Assembly: GCA_010093485.1 (NCBI GenBank)
Contig: MU001498.1
Coordinates: forward strand, 1,503,126-1,567,125
Length of the DNA: 64,000 nt
Direction of reading: 5' to 3'
DNA from: Karstenula rhodostoma CBS 690.94
Lineage: Eukaryota > Ascomycota > Dothideomycetes > Pleosporales > Didymosphaeriaceae
The notes under the pieces were generated by a model. The model did not search any database and had not been told where the DNA came from. It worked only from the letters and a program-made list of their open reading frames with translations. Within the stretch, counting starts at the first letter, position 1. Each line of letters begins with the position of its first letter. The position numbers and the translations under genes are program-made. This document shows, one piece after another, positions 31,830 through 42,143 of this stretch.

Positions 31830-31843
31830 CGGCTCTGATTCCG
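31830..31843. promoter_or_regulatory. CGG-N8-CCG inverted repeat (P5C dehydrogenase / aldolase promoter)
   Basis: CGG, spacer ctctgatt, CCG, about 115 bp upstream of the P5C dehydrogenase ATG; shared with the divergent aldolase. Confidence 0.45.
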
Positions 31844-31957
31844 TACCGTGGGCAACCGTTACTGCGACTTCGGCTTGCTGTGGATTCGCTGCTTAGCAAT
31901 GGAATACTTCAAGGGCGCTGCGCTGCTCACAGCGTTCAATCCACATACCCGCACATC

Positions 31958-33748
31958 ATGTCTACCTCACTTCTGCGACTAAGGCCTATTGCCTCCAGGA
32001 ACGCTGCTCTGCGTCTCCGCACCTCCACCCAGATCCGCACAAAGACCACGGCCAATGCCACGGTTCCATTCCAGCTTCCCCCGGAGCGCAATGAGCCCAA
32101 CCCGAACTACGAGAAGGGCTCGCCTGAACGGGCCGAGGTTGAAAAGGCCCTGAAAGAGCTCCAGGCTCAAATCCCACTCAAGTCCAATGTCTTCATCAAC
32201 GGTGTCGCACAGCAATCGAGCAAGTCATGGGATCAGGTGCTGCCTGCAGAGCACAAGACCGTCTTCACCAACAACCCCTTGACTTCCAAGGAGCAAGTTT
32301 CCGCTGCAATTGAGGCCGCACTCAAGGCGAAGAAGTCGTGGCAAGAGACACCCTTCGTCGACCGTGCCGCCATCTTCATCAAGGCTGCAGAGCTCGTTTC
32401 CAGAAAGTACCGCTACAAGCTCATCGCTGCCACCATGCTTGGCCAGGGCAAGAACATCTGGCAGGGTGAGGTCGATGCCGCTGCCGAGCTGGCTGACTTC
32501 TTCCGTCTCAATACCAACTACGCTGCCGAGCTTCTAGGCAGGCAACCCTACCGCGGCTCTGACGGCATGTGGTCTCGTCTGGACTACCGACCACTTGAGG
32601 GTTTCGTGTATGCTGTGTCGCCCTTCAACTTCACTGCCATCGGCGGTAACCTGATTTCGGGACCTGCCATCATGGGTAATGTCGTTCTCTGGAAGCCGTC
32701 CCCCTCCAACGTCTACGCCAGCCAGATTGTGTACGAGATCCTCCTTGAGGCTGGTCTTCCCCCGGATGTCATCCAGTTTATCCCCGGCGACCCAGAGGAG
32801 ATCAACGACGTTATCCTGAACCACCGCGAGTTCGCTGGTCTCGGCTTCGTCGGCTCGTCAGATGTTTTCCGCCAGCTGCAGGCCAAGGTCGGCCAGGAAA
32901 TCGGCAAGCACACCTACCGCGAGTTCCCCCGTCTCGTCGGTGAGACCTCCGGCAAGAACTTCACTCTCATCCACCCGTCCGCCGACATCCCATCTGCCGC
33001 CAAGCACACTATCCGCGGCTCCTTCGAATACCAGGGCCAGAAGTGCTCAGCCACATCCCGCCTCTACCTCCCTGAATCCCGGTCCAAGGAGTTCCTCGAC
33101 GCCTTCCTCGCAGACGTGAAGACCATCACCCAGGGCAACCCGCACGAGGACCTCGCCGCCTTCATGGGCCCGGTAATCCACCGCAACTCATTTGAGAAAA
33201 TCAAAGCCGTCATCGACGAGAGCAACAAGGATTCCTCGCTCAAGCTGCTCGCGGGCGGCACCTACGACGACGCGGAGGGCTTCTACGTCAAGCCCACCGT
33301 CTACCTCGCCGACTCGCCCGACCACAAGCTCTTCAACTACGAGATCTTCGGCCCTGTGCTGGCCATCCACGTGTACCCTGATTCGCAGTGGCCCGCCATC
33401 CTCGAGAAGGTAGACCAGGCGGGCGGCGGGTTCGCCCTCACCGGTGCCGTGTTTGCGAACTCGCGCGCGGCGATCCGCGAGGCCGAGGATGCGCTGCGGT
33501 ACTCGGCAGGAAACTTTTATATCAGTAAGTCTTTCAAGCACCCCTTTCTCGTGGGCGGTATCTAACACAGTATAGACTGCAAGACCACCGCTGCACTCAT
33601 CGGCCAGCAGAGCTTCGGCGGCAGCCGCGGGTCCGGCACAAACGACAAGGCGGGCAGTCCTAACACGCTGCTGCGCTTCACGACGCCGCGGCTCATCAAG
33701 GAGGAGTTCTTCCCGCAGACGGACTTCTGGTATCCATCCAACAAGTAG
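31958..33748 (+). CDS. Delta-1-pyrroline-5-carboxylate dehydrogenase, mitochondrial
   Basis: Oxidises glutamate semialdehyde (from P5C) to glutamate with NAD; the same enzyme class turns 3-hydroxy-P5C into 4-hydroxyglutamate. The two exons are 31958-33524 and 33576-33748 (51-nt intron), giving 579 residues. The start at 31958 gives MSTSLLRLRPIASRNAALRL, a good mitochondrial presequence; the in-frame extension to 31817 lacks such a feature. ALDH signatures are FNFTAIGGNLISGPAIMGN, the general-base Glu in LVGETSGKNF and the nucleophile Cys in FEYQGQKCSATSRLY. The splice restores the ALDH4 C-terminal segment NFYINCKTTAALIGQQSFGG. It acts directly after proline dehydrogenase. Confidence 0.95.
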
Positions 33749-34700
33749 GTGGGTTTGCGGGCGAGGGTAATGTAATATGATACGATTATCGCGGAGTGCA
33801 TGATATGATGCATTTGGGGCGTTCTCCTTCTCTCTTCTTAGTTTTCTCGATGGACGGAAATGGTCTCGTTGCTTGTGACGAGGGCGCTGGCTGGTGTCTT
33901 GGAGCGAGTAAAAGTGAGAGCAGTCTAGATTATGCATCTCAATTCGATATTTCATCTTCATTCTTGTTGTGCTCAGGCCGCGAGCACTGGCAGGAGCTCT
34001 GCGTGAGCTGGTCTTTCGAAAGTCACTTTGCTTGAGAGTATATGCTCTTCTGGGACGTCAGAGCCTTTGCATTATAGGTGGTGAGGGAAATATATGTATA
34101 CAGTAGTTGCAACGATCATACACTAGTGCAGACGGCGGGGTGATTAGGCGCCACAAAGCGGGTTAGCGCAGCTACTGCACGAGCGGAACGTGTGTCGAAT
34201 GTTTCTCTCGCAACGTGTGATATAATGATGTGAAGGGCAAGTCGCGCAGGGCAGCATTCTGCTTGTAGTAATTGATCAGACGTGAAACAAGCACACAGCA
34301 TATGCGACACGGGCGGGCCTTGGATGTTTTGTCTTAGCCAAGATCTGATAAGATGTAAATTTTCATCCAATGGGAACTGGCGAGGAAGCTCTGATGCGGG
34401 CAGGGATGCGGCATCTGTGACGTCCCCGGCTCGCTAGAGAGGTGTCTTGCGCCCGTCGCGGCGGCGTCTCTTGAAGAGTCCAGGTCCACCGACAATGTGA
34501 AGCGCTCGCCGTCGGGTCCTTCCTCCCTCTCTTCTCGCAGGCCCTGTCCGCCTCTGCTGTCCCACTCCGCCAGTACAAGTCGTTGCCCGAACGCCTTTAT
34601 CTGACCCGAGCCTAATTGAAGAGCTGCTATTGCTATATACACCGTCCATCGCTTTTATATTTAGAGTGCAATCCGGTAGAGCATACAGCACACTTCCACC
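33749..34700. other. Intergenic region before CDF paralogue 2
   Basis: 952 bp without a recognisable gene and without a CGG-N8-CCG repeat that I could find. It marks the right edge of the catabolic cluster. Confidence 0.55.
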
Positions 34701-36459
34701 ATGACCCCCGGAAGCTCGCCATCCCGGTCCGCCAGCCTGTCGCGCCTCGCCGGCGCCAGAGGCTATCTTCCTCTGGTCGCCGAGACGAACGCCTTGTCTA
34801 CGCGCAGCGGGCAGCTACAGAGCCTCATATCGAGGCGCCCTTCCACGTTGCGTAGCCCGCGATCCTTGAGGGGACGACGCGGAAGCGACTCTAGCGACGA
34901 TGACTTTGACGAGCTCAGGCACAGCCTCATAGCCCAGGATCTTGCTTCAGAGCGGCGGGCGAGCATCGGTGCGCATGCCCTCCATACGCCGCAAATGCGA
35001 AGCCAGCGACTGATCGGCAACTCGAATCCGCGATACAAGTGGGAGCGATACTTCAAGACCGAGGACGAGCTCAAGCAGTACAAGGACAAGAAAGTGCGCA
35101 AATACTACGAGCGCAACAACTACCTCATACAAAACTACGACTACATTGACCGCGTGCTCGACTCGTCGCTCCCGCACCATCTGATCCAGGAGTACAGCCA
35201 TCTTGAATCAGGCAACGTCAACATCCCGACCACCATCACCGAAGAGTCGCCCTCGGTCCCTTCCACGCCCGCCGCGCATACCCCCACCAGCTACAGTGAC
35301 AACAGTACACACCCGACCAGCGCGACAACCCAGACTACCCAGGCCAGCAACGGCTCGCAAGTCAAGGTGAAGCGGACGCCCAAGAACCTGTACAAGGTAC
35401 CCACGGCAGACGAGCAGACACCTCTGCTGCGGTCGGACGCCTACGATGAGGAGGAAGACATCGAGTCGCTGGGGAAGAGCATGCCAGACTGGGTCCCCGA
35501 AGAAGACGAGGGTACCGAAAGCCCCATTGTCAAGGTAGCCCTCTACGTCAACCTCACCGCCAACGCCCTCCTCCTCGTCCTCAAGATCATCGTCACCGTC
35601 ATGACCTCTTCCCTCTCCGTCGTTGCCTCCCTCGTCGATGCAGCCCTCGACTTCCTCTCCACCGCCATCGTCTGGGTCACCAGCTGGATCATTGCCCGCC
35701 CGCAGGACAAATACGCGTATCCCGTCGGCCGCCGCCGCCTCGAGCCCATCGGCGTGCTCGTCTTCAGCGTGATAATGATAACGTCATTCTTCCAGGTTCT
35801 CATCGAAGCGTTCTCCAGGCTCACAGGCGACGACCGCACCGTGGTCGAACTCAGCATCCCCGCCATCGCCATCATGGCGTCCACCGTCGTCGTAAAGGGT
35901 GGCTGCTGGCTCTGGTGCCGGCTGATCCGCAACTCGTCCGTGCAGGCCCTCGCGCAAGATGCAGAAACTGACGTCGTCTTTAACATCTTCAGTATCTTGT
36001 TTCCCCTGGTCGGCTTTTACGCAAACATCTGGTGGCTCGATCCGCTAGGTGCCGTCCTCCTCTCGCTCTTTGTTATCATTAATTGGTCGCGGACATCGGC
36101 GACGCACATCCGCAATCTTACAGGTGCTGCTGCCACCGCGGATGAGAGGAACATTTTACTGTATCTGACGATGCGGTTTGCGAAGACGATCAAGCAGATC
36201 CAAGGGCTCGAGGCGTATCACGCGGGTGATAAGCTGAACGTGGAGGTGGATATCGTGGTGGATGAGAGCATTAGTCTGCGGGATAGCCACGATCTAGGCG
36301 AGTCGCTGCAGTACGTGCTTGGTAAGTTGCGTTCTCTCCATCGGTTCGAGATCAAAGTGCTAACCATTCGCAGAAAGCGTGCCGTACGTCGACCGCGCGT
36401 TTGTGCACATCGACTACACGGGATATAACCTCCCAACGCACATGTCGCAGCAGGAGTAA
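34701..36459 (+). CDS. Cation diffusion facilitator (CDF) metal transporter, paralogue 2
   Basis: The two exons are 34701-36321 and 36374-36459, giving 568 residues. The splice joins LQYVL to ESVPYVDRAFVHIDYTGYN. The N-terminal ~275 residues are Ser/Thr-rich and cytosolic, with KDKKVRKYYERNNYLIQNYD matching the equivalent part of the first CDF in this window. The membrane domain starts at IVKVALYVNLTANALLLVLK; metal-site candidates are SLVDAALDFLS and AQDAETDVVFN, and the family loop PVGRRRLEPIGVLVFS is shared with paralogue 1. A Mn-type CDF is the likeliest class. The N-terminal extension is longer than in paralogue 1 and may be regulatory. Confidence 0.9.
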
Positions 36460-36981
36460 AGAGACGAGCAGCGATGCTGTAGTAGATGAGTAGTACATCA
36501 ATACCACAGTAGCCACAACACCAGCCAGGTACCTACAGCTTGAGCAGCATTTTGACTAGCAGAACTAACCGCTGAAATGTGCCCTTTTCCGTAATAATGC
36601 TCTTCCAGTGATCACGTGCGGCTCTTATCAGCCTACGCACCGTGTCTATACCGACGCGACTCGCACGTGAGGCCCGGCGATCCCCCTCACTCAGCGGCGC
36701 TAGAGACCGGAGGAGGTCCACATACGGCAACCCGGGCCAGGAACCTCTACCGCACCTCACCGCCCAGCCGCGACGTCACGGTATCTAACCGTACTTTGTA
36801 CCTGATTTCTGTAAACTAGTCTATCAATGTGACGGCGGAGACCAGCTATCAGGCGCGTCGGCAATGTTCTACCGAACCGCGAAATCCTCGTAGAGTGGGA
36901 TGCAAGCTTCAAAAGGCCATCATCGCCCTACAGCTCACATGGCGAGCCCCTCGGTTAACGGCGCAAGAGACATTGCTCACC
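36460..36981. other. Fucosidase promoter region
   Basis: 522 bp. The ORF of the following gene is open upstream to 36829 in frame, but no ATG there gives a signal peptide. A CGG-N10-CCG repeat is present near 36860. I see no separate gene. Confidence 0.5.
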
Positions 36982-39327
36982 ATGCGCGTGTGGATTCTCG
37001 CCGTCGCAGCATGCGCCAGCTACGGCGTTGTCTCGCGTTCTGTCCCACTCCAATTAGACGACTACTTCAACAACCAGGCATTCGGCAGATACCCGGGGGA
37101 ATCGGCATTCGACGCGCTGAACCAGTCGTACCCGGCTACAGAATCATATAGAACCAGCAACGAGACGTTCGTGTCAAGCTCTGGGATAGCGTACGTGGCG
37201 CCTGGCTACCGTGGGGTGGGAAAACTGGATAATATCATTTGTGCTGGCCAGACGATTGCTTTGGAGAGGCCAAGGAGGGCATTCGCGTTGTCGGTGCTGC
37301 ATTCGAGCGATGTGAGGAAGAAGACTATTCTGGGGAACATTACGTTTACGTATAGCGACAACTCGACGTCTACGGCCGAACTGCGCAGTGAGCCCTGGTG
37401 GTCCTTCCTCGCTATCAACAGGGGCGAAATCGTGTACGACAAGTTCTACACGCGAAACTCGACGAACTTCAATAGCAGCCATATCTTCGAGCTCGAAACC
37501 GCATTGGCACCAGGCAAGGAATTGGCGGCGATCACGCTCCCGAATACGACGAACTCCACAACTGGACGCATCCATGTGTTTGCTGCGTCGCTGTGGGAAA
37601 CCAACAGTGGGGCCAGCGTAGGTGTGCAGAGTGTGAAACCGACGCAGAAGTGGGTCGACGAAGGGGACACGAGAAGTCAGGTCGTGGAGGTGATTGTGAA
37701 CAACGCTGGCGCGGACTGTGTGCATGGTGAGGGACTGACGGTGTCCATCGAAGGGAACGAAGTGCACACCGTTTCGCCCGGACACATCAAACGACTTTGC
37801 CCCGGGGATCAGAAAAGCGTACGCGTCTCAGTGACAGGATCTGGAACCTGTGCCGTCGACGTAAGCATACTCTACCAAAACGCCACCGCACTTCACACAT
37901 TCTCCGACCTCGAATTTGGCCTCGCAAATTGGACCAATGCGAACCTCGCTGCCCACGAGTCCCCGCAGTGGTTCGACGATGCCAAGTTTGGCATCTTCAT
38001 TCATTGGGGCCCCTACTCTGTCCCCGCCTGGGGCAACTCCACGCCCTACGAGTCCTATTCGGAGTGGTTTTGGTGGTATACTACGCATCTCTCAGGCGAC
38101 AAGAGCGGCTTCCGCGACTACAGGCTCCGCACGTACGGCCCAGATCTTAACTACGACGACTTCTTCGCGAACTTTACTGCCGCGAAGTACGAGCCTAAAG
38201 AATGGGTTGACCTTATTGCTGATTCAGGGGCGAAGTACTTCGTCATCACGACCAAGCACCACGATGGCTTCGCATTGTTTGACGCAGGGAACACGACGAA
38301 CCGCACAAGCACACACTACGGGCCGCGCCGCGACATCGTACGGGAGCTCTTCGACGCCGCCAAGACGCACCAGCCCACACTCAAGCGCGGCACGTATTTC
38401 AGCCTGCCGGAGTGGTTCAATCCGGCCTGGGGCAAGTACGGCTTCGCGCAGTACGGGCCCGAGAACCGCGGCGGGACAACGCACCCGGGCATCATCGCGC
38501 GCAACCCGTTCACCAACCTGACGGAGCCGTACACCGGGTTCGTCCCCGTCGACGACTTCATCGTCGACGTGATGGTCCCACAGATGGAAATCCTGGCGTA
38601 CGACTACGAGACGGAGATGCTGTGGTGCGACGCGGGAGCCTCCAACGGAACCGCGGCTTTCGCAGAGCGCTGGTGGAACTGGGCGCGCGAAACCCAGGGC
38701 CGCGATGTAGCCATCAACTCGCGCTGCGGGACAGCAATCGTCAACGACTTCGACACGCCCGAGTACGCGACCTTCTCAACAGCACAGCGTAGAAAATGGG
38801 AGAGCAACATGGGCATGGATCCCTTCAGCTACGGGTTCAACCGCGCGACACCGGACGCCGAGTATATGAATGCCACGACGCTGGTCACCTCGCTCGTCGA
38901 CATGGTCTCCAAGAACGGCAATCTGCTCCTCAACATCGGACCCCGCGCGGACGGCACGATCCCCCAGCCTGAAATCGACGCCCTCCGCGAGGCTGGCAAG
39001 TGGATCGCCGCACACGGGGAGGCTGTTTTTAACACCACCTACTGGTTCCAAAAGGCGGAGGTTAGGGACGACAAGGCGAATGTGAGGTTCACGCAAACAG
39101 GGGATGCGCTGTATATCACGAGTCTTGAGGAGCCTGTAGGAGGGGTGCTGGAGGTAAGGGCGCCGGTGCCGATATTACCGGGGGATAGGGTTAGTTTGCT
39201 TGGGGATGGGGGTGTTGAGGGGCTGGACTGGGAATTTGACGGGGAGGTGTTGAGGGTGGTGTTTGGGGAGGGGGTTGTGGAGAGGGGGAGGCATGCTTGG
39301 GTGGTTAAGGTGGAGTATGTGGTCTGA
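36982..39327 (+). CDS. Secreted alpha-L-fucosidase, GH29
   Basis: Glycoside hydrolase removing terminal alpha-L-fucose from glycans. The single exon from 36982 encodes 781 residues. This start gives a signal peptide (MRVWILAVAACASYGVVSRS). The first ~310 residues form an Asn-glycosylation-rich N-terminal region of beta type (many N-x-S/T sites). The GH29 barrel starts around WFDDAKFGIFIHWGPYSVPA, followed by YFVITTKHHDGFALFD. The candidate nucleophile Asp lies in EMLWCDAGASNG, the family's W-x-D position. NGNLLLNIGPRADGTIP is the conserved late-barrel motif, followed by a small C-terminal beta domain. Plant xyloglucan and arabinogalactan proteins are plausible substrates. Confidence 0.92.
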   Translation: MRVWILAVAACASYGVVSRSVPLQLDDYFNNQAFGRYPGESAFDALNQSYPATESYRTSNETFVSSSGIAYVAPGYRGVGKLDNIICAGQTIALERPRRAFALSVLHSSDVRKKTILGNITFTYSDNSTSTAELRSEPWWSFLAINRGEIVYDKFYTRNSTNFNSSHIFELETALAPGKELAAITLPNTTNSTTGRIHVFAASLWETNSGASVGVQSVKPTQKWVDEGDTRSQVVEVIVNNAGADCVHGEGLTVSIEGNEVHTVSPGHIKRLCPGDQKSVRVSVTGSGTCAVDVSILYQNATALHTFSDLEFGLANWTNANLAAHESPQWFDDAKFGIFIHWGPYSVPAWGNSTPYESYSEWFWWYTTHLSGDKSGFRDYRLRTYGPDLNYDDFFANFTAAKYEPKEWVDLIADSGAKYFVITTKHHDGFALFDAGNTTNRTSTHYGPRRDIVRELFDAAKTHQPTLKRGTYFSLPEWFNPAWGKYGFAQYGPENRGGTTHPGIIARNPFTNLTEPYTGFVPVDDFIVDVMVPQMEILAYDYETEMLWCDAGASNGTAAFAERWWNWARETQGRDVAINSRCGTAIVNDFDTPEYATFSTAQRRKWESNMGMDPFSYGFNRATPDAEYMNATTLVTSLVDMVSKNGNLLLNIGPRADGTIPQPEIDALREAGKWIAAHGEAVFNTTYWFQKAEVRDDKANVRFTQTGDALYITSLEEPVGGVLEVRAPVPILPGDRVSLLGDGGVEGLDWEFDGEVLRVVFGEGVVERGRHAWVVKVEYVV

Positions 39328-41048
39328 TAACGGCAGTGTGCGGTTCGAGAAGGTGAGGGGGCACTGCACAGCCGTCTCGCCTCGTATGTGGGAGTCGAGT
39401 GTATATCGCATGCCACTACCCCGCTTGCAGAAGTCTATCTACTCCTGCCTGGTGTTCCCATCTCCCATCACAGTCTTCCCCTTGGTATCATAGGCTGTTC
39501 AACCACTGAACAGCTGCAAGCTCGCTAATTGCTGATTATATCTTTATAAATATCGGCCACGGAACGCGTGCGTGTTATTAATAATAACACAAGGTAATAC
39601 AGCACAACACAACACAAAACACGGGAAATTATTTTGTGCAGCTGCTTGGGATGTGGTATCTTTCAAGTACTGAGGCTTATGCAGACGGTTCACGGGGGAT
39701 TTCTGAATGCCTGCAGGGGGAGGCGCGGTGTGAGACGGGCGAGGGCGTAAGTAAGGCAGTTGGAGGTGCGTATGATGGACGGTTGCGAAGGGGTTTTTGC
39801 TTAGGTACTAGGGATAATACTAGAGGGGAATGTCCGTTTCGGGTTAGGCTTGCGCTAGTCTCGTTTCAGCTAGCTTGGCGCTACTCCCTTTTTGGTTAGC
39901 CTGCGCAAAGACGCTGGGCGCGCCTTAGCCGCTTTTTTGGTTCCTGCGCATTGGCAAAGCACAACACCTTATTGTCCCCCTTACTTTATGGATTCACCCC
40001 ACCTCATAGTGATTATCTACAATATACTAGAGGGGGAGGGGATATTAGTAGTTAGAAGAAGTGGAGGGGGTTGGTAAGACTATGTTGGCAGGTGGTGACT
40101 CTCACTACTCCCTTCTTCCTGTTCTTATGTTTTTGAATAGTTAAAGGGAATGCGATATCTATAATACTTATCCTAAATAACGCGATGAAGGTTGGCTTGT
40201 ACCAAGCTGCGACTGTGCACACAGCTTGCTATATAGCTTTCCAGGTCATGCCTCAGTGGCATAGCTCAAGTACAGATTGCCCGACGTGCATGTTTCGTTT
40301 CGTTTCGTAGTGAGACGCAAGGCCGCCGAAACGCGCGCCGGGGGCTGGAGAGGCTTCGACTTGCCGGCTGCATTCAAGTCGAAATAGGGATAGGGCTTTT
40401 TTACGACAGCTTACGGTGCAAATGGATGGCGCATATGCCCAGGATAGAAGCTGGACGCCGCTCCGGAAAGTGCACGTGTAGGGGTGCGTATTGCGCTCGG
40501 CGTTTTGGGCAAGCTGGGTGCTGAGATGGAGGGTTGGGATGGATTTGTTGGTATATTATTACGTGACTTTGATTTTCTCACCGATGCGGCGCGTGACAGG
40601 GTTGGGAGACGGCGACGTCTGAGTTTGAGGACTACATGTCATTCGTCGCGTGTCGATGCACTGCGTTCTGTTCAAGCTGGAAGAATGGCTCGTAACACAT
40701 GTGATTTTCTAATTGTTCACACGAACCATGAAGTAGTAATAGACAAAGATATAGACTGCCGCGTGATAAATTATTTAATAATTGTTGGTTTACCGTTGGA
40801 CATCTGAATGTGGGGTGTCTGATCCAGAACTTCTCGCGATTGATAAGCCGACTAAGCGTGTCTGCTCCGCGTCTTACTCTGTCTTGTATGACTAGCATGT
40901 GGTTGTAATATCCCAAGCAGGTGTCTATAAATCAGATATGACAAGTTTCGCCCAAGTGCTTGCCATATATGTGTTGACAATCCATGCTCTTCGAAATGGA
41001 CAATTCGTGCTTGTGCCAATCTCATTCTATTCCGTGCCTCGTCACACA
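39328..41048. other. Gene-poor, partly AT-rich intergenic region
   Basis: 1.7 kb with no recognisable ORF. It contains a perfect 19-base AT-rich inverted repeat (39572-39590) and low-complexity AC-rich sequence at 39590-39620. No transposon ends or coding remnants were recognised. Confidence 0.5.
39572..39590. repeat. 9-1-9 inverted repeat (AT-rich hairpin)
   Basis: gtgttatta, one base, taataacac: a perfect palindromic hairpin 245 bp beyond the fucosidase stop. Could be a 3'-end structure or a chance AT palindrome. Confidence 0.6.
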
Positions 41049-42143
41049 TTACCGATGTTGCGAGGCGTCCGTTGAGGCTCCAGCTGACCCCATTCTTCTG
41101 ACGACCCTCAACCAATACTCCAAATCATACACAGTTCCGTCTCCACGTTCAAGCTGCGCCCTCCATTGCACGAAAAGGTGTTGCCCCTCGTCCAAGACAT
41201 ACCTCGAGCTCACCGCGGGTAGAAAGTGCTCAGGCTGCGAGTCGGCGGATGGCGTTTCTGGCTGCATAGCATGCTCTTCGACGCCCCTTTTTACATCATT
41301 TGGGGCTGGCAGTAAGACCTTGCAGTCGAGATCAGAAAAAGCAGGAAATGGTCTCGGGCCAGCCCTAGCATCTTGCAGATTGTCCCTGCATAATCTTTCC
41401 AACAGGCTTTCTGTTCGGCCCATTCCATGCCTTGTCGGTGGGGCTAGTTGGATCACTCGAAGTCGTTGATGCCGTCGCAATCTCAGCACGGTGATCTTGA
41501 GAAACGCGCGTAAGCTCTGCGCTTGACGAAGGCTTGGGCCACTGGGTGCTCGCATGCCCCAATTGCGCACAGCAGGCCCGGTCGGAACATCCGCTACCCA
41601 TCTACCGATCTGTGCTTGCTGTTGACGCCCGTGCGCGTAAATTGACTTCAGCCAGTGTCGGTCGTACTCAGAGGCCATCTTAGATTTTCTTCCGAGATTT
41701 AGAGGGTATATGACTGGGTTTACGGTGTCTAAGGTTACGACAACCGTAGCTGGGTATCGCTCGTTCAGACGGTCTGTCGTTCTAGTTAGTTCTCGGTTGA
41801 GGGTCCGGCAAGACTGTAGAACCGCGGTGGGTACGACATAGATAGGCCAACGCCCTTTGTCGGGCAGTGCCTTGGAAAACACGGGCTTGTACTCCAAATT
41901 AGGAACATATTCGAGTATCATGAGGAAGAGTTCTCGGGGTAGTCTCGAAAGTTCGCCAATTCCTGGTTTTGAAGGAGAGGTTGGCTCCTGCTCGACGGTG
42001 GTCTCGCGTTCATCTTGAGGCTCTGTGTCCGGGTTGCGCGTCGCAGTGGCTGGTGCCATCATCGTTTCGGATATCGAAGGCTGATCCTCAGTATTTATGG
42101 CGAGGGACTTGGTGTGCTCGCAAAGGTCTCGGACGTACGACAT
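41049..42143 (-). CDS. F-box-like hypothetical protein, 364 aa
   Basis: Single-exon ORF starting MSYVRDLCEHTKSLAI. After a disordered ~60-residue N-terminus, the segment GELSRLPRELFLMILEYVPN resembles the LPxEL..xIL start of an F-box. The continuing sequence VLQSCRTLNRELTRTTDRL fits the second and third F-box helices seen in many uncharacterised ascomycete proteins. The rest has no recognised domain; residues ~250-320 are Pro/Glu-rich and probably disordered. The gene is divergent from AP-2 mu with 375 bp between ATGs. Function is not predictable. Confidence 0.7.
   Translation of the reverse strand: MSYVRDLCEHTKSLAINTEDQPSISETMMAPATATRNPDTEPQDERETTVEQEPTSPSKPGIGELSRLPRELFLMILEYVPNLEYKPVFSKALPDKGRWPIYVVPTAVLQSCRTLNRELTRTTDRLNERYPATVVVTLDTVNPVIYPLNLGRKSKMASEYDRHWLKSIYAHGRQQQAQIGRWVADVPTGPAVRNWGMRAPSGPSLRQAQSLRAFLKITVLRLRRHQRLRVIQLAPPTRHGMGRTESLLERLCRDNLQDARAGPRPFPAFSDLDCKVLLPAPNDVKRGVEEHAMQPETPSADSQPEHFLPAVSSRYVLDEGQHLFVQWRAQLERGDGTVYDLEYWLRVVRRMGSAGASTDASQHR

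Larger units (their letters stand above)
31418..31957. promoter_or_regulatory. Bidirectional promoter region, aldolase / P5C dehydrogenase
   Basis: 540 bp between divergent ATGs. It contains a 13-bp direct repeat (31436-31461), a CGG-N8-CCG repeat (31830-31843), three further CCGG tetramers (31568, 31620, 31706) and a 76-codon minus-strand ORF (31510-31740). Confidence 0.6.

Noticed and set aside
36855..36875. CGG-N10-CCG (yeast Put3 spacing) upstream of the fucosidase
   Set aside because: A single occurrence outside the enzyme cluster; not repeated in the cluster promoters.
39572..39590. AT hairpin as a transposon terminal repeat
   Set aside because: No partner repeat, target-site duplication or coding remnant was found nearby.
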